Below, in pieces: positions 24,070-33,855 of a DNA stretch of 64,000 nucleotides; position 1 is the stretch's first letter; each line of letters begins with the position of its first letter. The notes below the pieces were generated by a model. The model searched no databases and was not told where the DNA came from. It was given only the letters and a program-made list of their open reading frames with translations. The position numbers and the translations under genes were made by a program. Source of the stretch: Homarus americanus (Eukaryota > Arthropoda > Malacostraca > Decapoda > Nephropidae); assembly GCF_018991925.1 (NCBI RefSeq), contig NW_024725489.1:6644140-6708139 (forward strand). The letters run 5' to 3'.

Positions 24070-26081
24070 CAGGTATATGGGGCTCTGGCACACCATATGA
24101 CTCATGCATAGTGGGGCTCTGGCACACCATATGACTCCATGCATAGGGGCTGGCACACCATATGACTCCATGCATAGTGGGGCTCTGGGCACCATAGGAC
24201 TCATGTATGAGTGAGCTGTGGCACACCATAGGCCTCCATGTATAGTGGGGTTTGGCACACCATAGGACTCCATGTATAGTGGGGCACACCAAGGATTCCA
24301 TGTGCTCCACCATAGGATCATGTATAGTGGGGTTTGGCACACCATAGATTCCATGTATAGGGGTTTGGCACACCATAGGACTCCATAGTGGGGGCCTGCA
24401 CCATAGACTCCATGTATAGTGGGGTTCTGCACACCATAGACCCATTATGAGTGGGGCTTGGCACACCATAGGACTCATGTATAGTGGGCTCTGGCACACC
24501 ATAGGACTCCATGTATAGTGGGGCTCTGGCACACTCAGGACTCCATAGGGGTCCACCACAGGGGACCCATGTATAGTGGGGTTCTGGCACACCATAGATT
24601 CCAAGTGTATAGTGGGGCTCTGCACACCATAGACTCACATAGTGGGCTGTACACCATAGACCTATGTATAGTGGGGTTCTGGCACACCATAGACCCCATG
24701 TATAGAGGTTCACACCATAGGACTCCATAGTGGGGTTTGCACAATTATAGACTCCATGTATAGTGGGGTTTGGCACACCATAGGACTCCATGTAGGGGTT
24801 CTGGCACACCATAGGACTCCCATGTAGGCTCTGGCACATAGACTCCATGTATAGTGGCTCTGGCTCACCATAGGACCTATGTGTATAACACCATAGACCC
24901 ATGTATAGTGGGGTTTCAACACCATAGGACTCCATGTATAGTGGGGTCTGCACACCATAGACTCCATGTATAGGGCTCTGGCACCATAGACCTATGTATA
25001 GTGGGGCTTGCACACCATAGACCCATGTATAGTGGGCACACCATAGACTCCATGTATAGTGGGCCCACACCAGGTGCTCCATGTATAGTGGGGGTTCTGC
25101 ACACCATAGACTCTATGTATAGTGGGGCTCTGCACACCATAGCCTCCATGTATAAGAATGCACACCATAGGACTCATGTATAGTGCGGTTTGGCACACCA
25201 TAGGACTCTATGTATAGTGGGGTTTTCTGGCACACCATAGGACTCCATGTATAGTGGGGCTTCTGGCACACCGTAGGACCCATGTATAGTGGGGGCCTGG
25301 CACACCAGGACCCATGTATAGTGGGGTTCAGCATACCGTAGGACTCCATGTATAGTGAGCCTGCACACCATAGACTCCATGTGGAGTGGCTCACACACCA
25401 GGACTCTATGTATAGTGGGGTTTCTGGCACACCATAGACTCCATGTATAGTGCGGTTTGGCACACCATTATAGACTCCATGTATAGTGAGCCTGGCACAC
25501 CATAGGACCCATGTATAGTGGGGCTCTGGGCACATATAGGACCCATGTATAGTGGGGTTTCTGGCACACCATAGACCTCATGTATAGTGGGGCTCTGGCA
25601 CACCACAGGACCCATGTATAGTGGGGGCTCTGGCACACTGTAGGATCCATGTATAAGTGGGTTTTGGCACACTGTAGGACCCCATGTATAGTGGGGTTCT
25701 AGCACACCTAAATGTATAGTGGAGTTTGGCACACCATAGACTCCATAGTGGCTCTGGCACAATTATAGACTCCATGTATAGTAGTCTGCACACCATAGAC
25801 TCCATGTATAGTGGAGCTGTGGCACACCATAGACTCCATGTATAGTGGAGCTGTGGCACACCAGATTCTCATGTGTGGAGCTTGGCACACCATAGACTCC
25901 ATGTATAGGGAGCTGTGGCACACCATAGACTTCATGTATAGTGGGTTTGGCACACCATAGACTCCATGTATAGTGGCCTGGCACACACACCATAGACTCA
26001 TGTATAGTACCGTAGACCTTTGTGGCACACCATAGGACTCCATGTATAGTGGGGCTCTGGCACACCATAGGACTCCATGTA
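24070..26081. repeat. 37-bp satellite array, about 54 copies
   Basis: Unit is CCATAGGACTCCATGTATAG followed by TGGGGCTCTGGCACACC. Variants are mostly small deletions (loss of GG, CTCT or CA). The minus strand is stop-free, giving frames of up to 254 codons in rotating registers. Adjacent 26,082-26,360 is unique-looking. Confidence 0.96.
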
Positions 26082-26360
26082 TCTGTTCAGTAATACACGA
26101 GTGCTAATTAATTTTCATTCTCACTTCTGTAAAACAAGTATGGAGGGCGGGAAGCCTGATGAACGTGTAAAGCTTAATTATTATATTATTTTTACAGCAC
26201 ATGAGCCGCTTGTCAGGGTGGGGGGGGGGAATTGGTGTAATTATATATAGCATTAAAGTGGTCATGGCTCGTACTATAATTATAATTACACTTCAGACCG
26301 TGTTATCACAGAGGCATACTGAGCTGGTAGTGGGGATGGGTATTTAATTATTGTTGTAAT

Positions 26361-26712
26361 GATGTGTTGGCTTGTTGGAATGTGTAGGTAAATGGTGGTA
26401 AGTGATGTGAGATGTGTTGGCTTGTTGGAATGTGTAAGCAAGTGGTGGTAAGTGGTGTGAGATGTGTTGGCTTGTTGGGGTGTGTAGGCAAGTGGTGGTA
26501 AGTGGTGTGAGATGTGTTGGCTTGTTGGAGTGTGTAAGTAAGTGGTGGTAAGTGGTGTGAGATGTGTTGGCTTGTTGGAGTGTGTACGTAAGTGGTGGTA
26601 AGTGGTGTGAGATGTGTTGGCTTGTTGGAGTGTGAAGGTAAGTGGTGGTAAGTGTTGTGAGATGTGTTGGCTTGTTGGAATGTGTAAGTAAGTGGTGGTA
26701 AGTGGTGTGAGA
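26361..26712. repeat. 50-bp minisatellite, 7 well-conserved copies
   Basis: Seven units containing GATGTGTTGGCTTGTTGG, then a GTGTGTAAGTAAGTGG part and GGTAAGTGGTGTGA. Copies differ by few substitutions and almost no indels, unlike the large arrays. Minus strand is open in all frames (145 codons), again because the unit lacks stops. Confidence 0.95.
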
Positions 26713-26784
26713 TATTCCTGCACAGTAAGCCTTCCTAATCCCTGACTAATTATTGTAAGTCCTGTCCATCAATGGGAAGATTCT

Positions 26785-26975
26785 GTTGTTGAGAATATCC
26801 GCTATTGGGAGGGTTTACTGTATTCACCATCTTATTGAGAAGTCTGTTATTGAGAGGGTTTTACTGTATCCAATATGGAGTAGTCCGGTATTGAGAGGAT
26901 TTACTGTATTGAGAAGTCCGCTATTAAGAGGGTTTATTATTTCCATTACCTTATTGAGAGGGTTTTACTGTACCT
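26785..26975. repeat. TATTGAGAGGGTTTTACTGTA tandem (about 44 bp)
   Basis: About four imperfect copies of an AT-rich unit in which TTGAGAGG is followed by GTTTTACTGTA. The TTTTACTG plus TA ending resembles the terminus of a Tc1/mariner-type element, so this may be amplified transposon end sequence (inference). Confidence 0.7.
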
Positions 26976-28025
26976 TTATTCTCGTACTCGGCAGCATGTT
27001 CAACACTTAGACAAATAGTTCTCACCTATCCCACCGCCCCCTCACAGGTGACATTGGTGTTGTTGTTATTGTCGTTGTCGTTGTTGTTGTTATCTGAGCC
27101 TAGTTTTGGTCTGCCTAGCGTGCTGGACCTTCAAGCTGACTGGGGACTGGATGAATCTTACCATCATCATCCCTGATACTGTACGGTGATCAGCGGTTGA
27201 CAGTCACCATGTACAGTCACTCAAAAATACTCTCTCTACTTGGGGGTGATCGATGAATTTCAGAATGAACACTGTGACTCCTGTTGTCTCGGTAGGGTCG
27301 TCAAAATCTTTTGTCCTTTGTGTCATATTTTCTCAACTCGGTTTTGTATAGATAATTGTTTTGAGTGACTTTACATCAACAAAACTGTCGTATGAACATT
27401 GGGGTTATTCTTCAGATCAGAAACTATTACGATGTTACGGTTAAGAAATACGAAACATCGACTTTCTATCCCATCTCCCTGCAAGAAAACGAATTTAATG
27501 CATGACAAAGGCGAGACCCGCGGCCCCCTACCAGAAATGAAACGCTCGCTGCTACACTCAGACTTTTTGGGGATGGGAAGTTCTCTGTTTATCACGGCCA
27601 GTCAGCTGTTGTGGGTGTTTGTGGGAAGCTGTTGAATGATAAACCGCTGTCTTTAAATTTAGCTGTGTTAACATCCAGGAGTAAAGCTCTTGGCCGTTGC
27701 TGGAAGTCTTGAAAGATGTCATAGTAATTCGGAACAAATCGACCAGACTTAGTAACGTACAGGTGTGGTCGTCGGAACAAAACCCAGGTGCCTGCTGATG
27801 ACATGTTTACAGGGCTCTGCTACCATCCTCGTCAGTGGTGCTGCTAGTAATTCTGTGTCACATTATTATAATCATTAGTATTATTTGATTATTATTGAAA
27901 ATGCTTACCATTACTTGTATTATTTTCTTTTCTAAAAATTCTTTCCTCTTTCTTGACAGGTAAGCTGGGAGTCGTGGGCGAGCCTCCAGGTGTGTGAGTA
28001 TTGTGTTGTCTTGTGATTTATTGGA

Positions 28026-28027
<2 letters not shown>
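26976..28027. other. Unique-looking sequence, no gene supported
   Basis: Contains a short GTT/GTC-rich run near 27,057-27,090. Two minus-strand frames (27,371-27,595, 74 codons; 27,592-27,804, 70 codons) abut and together could be a decayed exon or transposon fragment, but I recognise no domain. Confidence 0.45.
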
Positions 28028-28064
<37 letters not shown>

Positions 28065-28088
28065 ACTCTCACACACACACACACACAG
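28028..28088. repeat. (TC)n/(AC)n compound microsatellite
   Basis: CTCTCTCT run followed by ACACAC with one internal CTCTC interruption. Confidence 0.92.
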
Positions 28089-28239
28089 TAGTAAAGTGGT
28101 GTGTCAGTACAACTTTTCATTGTTGACCTGAACGTACACAGGGACCATCACGTCTCTTGATCTTCTTCACCTGTAGTGGCTGTCCCTTAAGTTAACGAGG
28201 CAACTGCACTGGCTAACCATTACCCCCGAAACACGATCC

Positions 28240-28396
28240 GAAAATCATTATATGCCAAGGTCTCCACTTACTGCTGGGTAGACAGAGGTAAAGAATGTAA
28301 AGAAACTTGCCCATAGTTTCACCCTGCCAGAGGATCGAACTAGGGACCACTCGATTGTGAGGCGAGTATCCTGACCACTGTACCACAAGTTCTCAC
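28240..28396 (-). mobile_element. tRNA-derived SINE
   Basis: On the minus strand a tRNA-like head is visible. There is an A-box-like segment (TGGTACAGTGGTCAGGA, 28,369-28,385), an anticodon arm with complementary ACTCG/CGAGT stem, and a B box (AGTTCGATCCT, about 28,331-28,341). The central loop contains CAC, resembling tRNA-Val, but it is nine bases instead of seven and the acceptor stem does not close. A non-tRNA body of about 80 bp follows toward lower coordinates. These are the features of a Pol III SINE, not a working tRNA gene. Confidence 0.72.
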
Positions 28397-28595
28397 TCCT
28401 TTACCAGACACCAGCAACAACCACCACCACCACCACTATCTCGACATCTACCACCATCACAACCACTATCGACCTAACAGATGATAGTTATGGTCTTGGC
28501 AGCTTCTTTTGTTACAAGACGCTTAATGACTATGTGTGTGTGTGTGTGTGTTAACGTATCTTTTTTTGGCTTTGTTTGTGTGTTTGCCTATCTCT

Positions 28596-28786
28596 AGAGC
28601 CAATCACAATTAGATGCGTGTTAAAACCAGTCCCTGATTGGCTATAGTAGAGGCGTGACACACGGAAACCTATTCGTTTGTTATGTTATATAACTCGAGG
28701 AAGATGATAAAAGATCCCGTTTCTCGGCCAATCATAATTAGGTTCGGGATAAATTCACCTTTGGGATTGGTTATCGAAGAGCCATG
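28596..28786. promoter_or_regulatory. Duplicated inverted-CCAAT module
   Basis: Two related segments (28,596-28,660 and 28,723-28,786), about 128 bp apart, each contain GCCAATCA(C/T)AATTAG and then, 37-38 bp later, ATTGG in opposite orientation. CCAAT lies at 28,600 and 28,728, ATTGG at 28,637 and 28,766. Paired CCAAT boxes are typical of NF-Y-bound promoters and of some retroelement 5' ends. No transcript start or downstream gene can be identified, since a polypyrimidine tract and the 24-bp array follow. Confidence 0.4.
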
Positions 28787-28834
28787 GGAGGAGGAAAGAG
28801 GGACTGTCTCAATTCCCACTGGCGGTGCTGACTC

Positions 28835-29005
28835 CTTCCTTCCTCCTCCTCCTCCTCGCCTCTTCCTGTCCCACTTGTCTCATCCGCTCTTCTGTTTTAC
28901 TTCCTCCTCCCTCTGTTCCCTTTCCCACCTTCCCATCTTTCTCACTCTCCCATCATTTCACCCCCCATCATTTCACTTCTCATTCTCTACCTTATCCTCT
29001 GATTG
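28835..29005. repeat. CTCC/TTCC polypyrimidine tract
   Basis: Pyrimidine-rich plus strand that switches within about 50 bp to the purine-rich 24-bp array, giving an inverted purine/pyrimidine boundary. Confidence 0.8.
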
Positions 29006-29051
29006 GGTGAGGTAATGAGGGAAAGCTGAGACCATGGGAGGGGGTTGGAGG

Positions 29052-32000
29052 GAGGTAGAGGGAAGAGGAGGTGGAGGAGGTAGATGAAGAGGATGGAAGA
29101 GATGAAGAGGAGGAAGGAGGTAGATGAAGGAGGAAGGGAGGTAGATGAAGAGGAGGTGAAGGAGATGGATGAAGGAGGTGAGGAGGTGATGAAGGGAGGT
29201 GGAGGATAGATGAGAGGAGGTGAAGGGAGGTAGATGAAGAGGAGGTGAAGGAGGTAGATGAAGAGGAGGTGGAGGGAGGTAGATGAAGAGGAGGAGGAGG
29301 TAGATGAAGGGGAGGTGGAGGAGGTAGATGAAGAGGAGGTGAAGGAGGAGATGAAGAGGGAGGTGGAGGAGGTAGATGAAGAGAGGTGAAGGAGGTAGAT
29401 GAAGAGGGAGGTGGAGGAGGTAGATGAAGAGGAGGTGAAGTAGAGGAAGGAGAAGAAAGAGGGAAGGAGGTAGATGAAGAGGAGGTGAAGGAGGTAGATG
29501 AAGAGGAGGTGGAAGGAGGTAGATGAAGAGGAGGTGAAGGAGGTAGATGAAGAGGGAGGGGTGGGAGGGGAGGTAGATGAAGAGGAGGTGTGAGATGGGA
29601 TAAGAGGGGAAGGAGGTAGATGAGAGGAGGTGAAGGAGGTGATGAAGAGGGAGGTGGGAGGAGGTAGATGAAGAGGTGAAGGGAGGTAGATGAAAGAGGA
29701 GGAGGAGGTAGGAGATGAGAGGAGGTGGGGAGGTAGATGAAGGAGGAGGTGAAGGAGGTGGGAAGAGGAGGGGAGGAGAGATGAAGGAGAGGTGGGAGGA
29801 GAAGGTGAGGTGGAGGAGGTAGATGAAGAGGGAGGGGAGGAGGTGATGAAGAGGAGGTGAAGAGGTAGAGAGGGAGGTGAAGGAGGTAGATGAAGAGGGA
29901 GGTGAAGGAGGTAGATGAAGAGGAGGTGGAGGAGGTAGATGAAGAGGAGGTGGAGGAGGTAGATGAAGAGGAGGTGAAGGAGGTAGATGAAGAAGAGGTG
30001 AAGGAGGTAGATGGAGAGGAGGTGAAGGAGGTAGATGAAGAGGGAGGAGGTGGGAGGAAGGTGATGAAGGAGGAGGTGGAGGAGGTAGATGAAGAGGAGG
30101 TGAAGGAGGTAGATGAAGAGGGAGGTAGAAGGGAGGTAGATGAAGAGGAGGTGAAGGAGGTAGATGAAGAGAGGTGGATGAAGATGAAGAGGAGGTGAAG
30201 GAGGTAGATGAGAGAGGTGAAGGAGGTAGATGAGAGGAGAAGGAGGTAGATGAAGAGGAGGTGGAGGAGGTAGGATGAAGAGGAGGAAGGGAGGTAGATG
30301 AAGGGGGAGGTGAAGGAGGAGATGAAGAGGAGGTGGAGGAGGTAGATAGAAGAGGAGGTGAAGGAGGTAGATGAAGAGGAGGTAAAGGAGGTAGATGAAG
30401 AGGAGGTGGAGGAGGTAGATGAAGAGTGAAGGAGAGATGAAGAGGAGGTGAAGAGGTAGATGAAGAGGAGGAAGGAGGTAGATGAAGAGGAGGTGGAGGA
30501 GGTAGATGAAGAGGAGTGAGAGGAGGTGAAGATGGGAGGGGTGAAGGAGGTAGATGAAGGGAGGTGGAGGAAGATGAAGAGGAGGTGAAGGAGGTAGATG
30601 GAGAGGGAGGTAGGAGGTAGATGAGAGGAGGTGAAGGAGGTAGAGAGGAGGTGGAGGAGGTAGGGATAGAAGAGAGGTGGAGGGAGGTAGATGAAGAGGA
30701 GGTGAAGGAGGTAGATGAAGGGGAGGTGAAGGAGAGGTAGATGAAGAGGAGGTGGAGGAGTGTAGATGAAGAGGAGGTGAAGGAGGTGATGAAGAGGAGG
30801 TGAAGGAGGTAGATGAAGGTGGAGGAGGAGGAGAGAGGGAGGAAGGAGGTGGAAAGAGGAGGTGAGGTGAAGGGGAGGTAGAAGGGGAAGAGTATAAGGA
30901 GGAGGAAGGAGGGTGATGAAGAGGAGGTGAAGGAGGTAGAGAAGAGGAGGTGGAGGAGGTAAATATGGAGGAGGAGGTAGATGAAGGGAGGAAGAGGATG
31001 AAGAGGAGAGGGAAGGAGGTAGATAAGAGGAGGTGAAGGAGGTAGATGAAGAGGAGGAAGGGAGGTAGATGAAAGGAGGTGGAGGAGGTAGATGAAGAGG
31101 AGGTGAAGGAGGTAGATGAAGAGGGGGTGGAGGGAGGTAGATGAAGGAGGAGGAGGTGATGAGAGGGGAGGTAAGGAGGTAGATGAGAGGAGGTGAAGGA
31201 GGTAGATGAAGAGGAGGTGGAGGAGGTAGATGAAGAGGAGGTGAAGGAGGTAGATGAAGGGGGGAGAAGGAGGTAGATGAAGGGGAGGTGAAGGAGGTAG
31301 TGAAGGGGGAGGTGAAGGAGGTAGGGGAGGAAGAGGGAGGTGGAGGAGGTAGATGAAGAGGGAGAGGTGGAGGGAGGGGTAGATAAGGAGGAGGAGGGTG
31401 GGAGGTGGGTGATGAAGAGGGAGGTGAAGGAGGTAGATGAAGAAAGTAAGAGGTAGAGATGAAGAGGAGGGGAAGGAGGTAGGATGAAGAGGAGGTGAAG
31501 GAGGTAGATGAAGAGGAGGTGAAGGAGGTAGATGAAGAGGAGGAAGGAGGTAGATGAAGAGGAGGTGAAGGAGGTAGATGAAGAGGAGGTGGAGGAGGTA
31601 GATGAAGAGAGGTGAAGGAGGTAGATGAAGGGAGGTGAAGGAGGTAGATGAAAGGAGGTGGAGGGAGTAGATGAAGAGGGAGGTGAAGGAGGTAGGGGGA
31701 TGAAGGGGAGGTGAAGGAGGAGGAGGAAGAGGAGGTGGAGGAGGTAGATGAAGAGGAGGTGGAGGTAGATGAAGGGGAGAAGGAGGTAGATGAAGAGGAG
31801 GAGAAGGAGGTAGGATGAAGAGGGAGGTAGATGAGGTAGATGAAGAGGAGGTGGAAGGAGGTAGATGAAGGGAGGTGGAGGAGGTAGATGAAGAGGAGGT
31901 GGAAGGAGGTAGATGAAGAGGAGGTGGAGGAGGTAGATGAAGAGGAGGTGAAGGGGAGGTAGATGAGAGATGGAGGTGGTGAGAGAGGAGGTGAAGGAGA

Positions 32001-33855
32001 GGTAGATGAAGAGGAGGTGGAGGGAGGTAGATAGAGAGGTGAAGGAGGTAGATGAAGGAGGTGAAGGAGGTAGATGAAGGGGAGGTAGGAGTAGATGAAG
32101 GGATGGAAGAGGTAGATGAAGGAGAGGAGGAGAGGTGAGGAGGTGATGAAGAGGAGGGGAAGGAGTATAAATAGATGGAAGGGAGGTAGATAAGAGGGGT
32201 GAAGGAGGTAGATGAAGAGGAGGTGGAGGAGGTAGATGAAGGAGGAGGAGGGTAGATGAAGGAGGAGGGGTGAAGGGAGGTAGATGAAGAGGAGGGAGGA
32301 GTAATGAAGAGGAGGTGAAGGGAGGTAGATGAAGAGGGAGGTGAAGGAGGTAGATGAAGAGGAGGTGAAGGGAGGAGATGAAGGAGGGGAAGGAGGTAGA
32401 TGAAGAGGAGGTGGAGGAGGTAGATGAAGAGGGAGGTGAAGGAGGTAGATGAAGAGGAGGTGAAGAGGTAGGATGAAGGGGAGGAGATGAGATGAAGAGA
32501 GGGGAGGGAGGTAGATGAAGAGAGTGAAGGTAGATGAAGAGGAGGAAGGAGGTAGAGATGAAGGGGAGGTGGAGGGAGGTAGATGAAGAGGAGGTAATGA
32601 GGATGAAGGAGGTGAGGAAGGAGGTAGATGAAGAGGAGGTGGAGGAGGTAGATGAAGGAGGAGGAGAGGAGGAGGTAAGGAGGTAGATGGGAGGAGGGAA
32701 GGAGATAAGAGGGAGGTGGAAGGAGGTGAAGAGGAGAGAAGGAGGTAGATGAAGAGGGAGGTGAAGGAGGTAGATAGAAGGTGAGGGAGTAGATGAAGAG
32801 GAGGTGTGAAGGAGGGGGATGAAGAGGAGGTGGAGGAGGTGGGATGAAGAGGAGGAAGGAGGTAGATGAGAGGGAGGAAGGAGGTAGATGAGAGGAGGTG
32901 AAGGAGGTAGATGAAGAGGGAGGTGGAGGAGGTAGATGAAGAGGAGGTGAAGGAGGTAGATGAAGGGGAGGTGAAGGGTAGATGAAGGGAGGTGAAGGAG
33001 GTAGATGAAGGGGAGGTGAAGGGAGAGGGATGAAGAGGAGGGGAGGAGGTAGATGAAGAGGAGGTGGAGGGAGGTAGATGAAGAGGAGGGAAGGAGGTAG
33101 ATGAAGAGAGATGGAAGGAGGTAGATGAAGAGGAGGTGAAGGAGGTAGATGAAGAGGAGGTGAAGGAGGTAGATGAAGAGGAGGTGAAGGAGGTAGATGA
33201 AGAGGAGGTGAAGGAGGTAATGAAGAGGAGGTGGAGGAGGTAGATGAAGAGAGGTGAAGGAGGTAGATGAAGAGGAGGTGAAGGAGGTAGATGAAGAGGG
33301 AGGTGGAGGAGGTAGATGAAGGGAGGTGAGAGGTAGATGAAGAGAGGGGAGGAGGTAGATGAAGAGAGGTGAAGGGAGGATGAAGAGGAGGTGAAGGAGG
33401 TAGATGAAGAGGAGGTGGAGAGGTAAGAGGAGGAGGGAGGTAAAGGGAGGTGAAGGAGGGATGAAGAGGAGGTGGAGGAGGTAGAAGGGAGGTGGAAGAG
33501 GAAAGAGGAGGTGAAGGAGGTAGATGAAGAGGAGGTGGAGGAGGTAGATGAAGAGGAGGGGTAGGGGAAGGAAAGGGATGAATAGGAAGGAGGTAGATGA
33601 AGAGGAGGAGGAAGGAGGTAGATGAAGAGGAGGTGAAGGAGGTAGGAGAAGGAGGAGGGAGGTAGAGGAAGAGGAGGAGGAGGTAGATGAAGAGAGGTGA
33701 AGGAGGTGATAAAGGAGTGTGAAGGAGGTAGATGAAGGAGAGGGTGAAGGAGGTAGATGAAGAGGGGGAAGGAGGTAGAGGAAGGAGAGGGGGGAGAGGT
33801 AGATGAAGAGGAGGTGAAGAGGTAGATGAAGAGGGAGGAGGAGGAAGAGGTAGAT
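29052..33855. repeat. 24-bp purine-rich satellite array, about 200 copies
   Basis: The unit is eight codons long. It joins GAGGAGGTGAAGGAG to GTAGATGAA and on the plus strand would read EEVKEVDE. The minus strand reads a Leu/Ser/Pro/Thr-rich repeat and has no stop triplet in any register, which produces overlapping frames of 1,630 and 1,634 codons. Frequent 1-2 base gains or losses of G and loss of GAT break register on the plus strand, where the longest frame is about 102 codons. I therefore call it satellite DNA and not a coding repeat. Confidence 0.95.

Noticed and set aside
27371..27804. Adjacent 74- and 70-codon minus-strand frames as a host gene
   Set aside because: No recognisable domain, no splice logic between them, and short length is expected by chance.
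28310..28396. Functional tRNA-Val gene (minus)
   Set aside because: Nine-base anticodon loop, no closing acceptor stem, and a SINE-like body attached.
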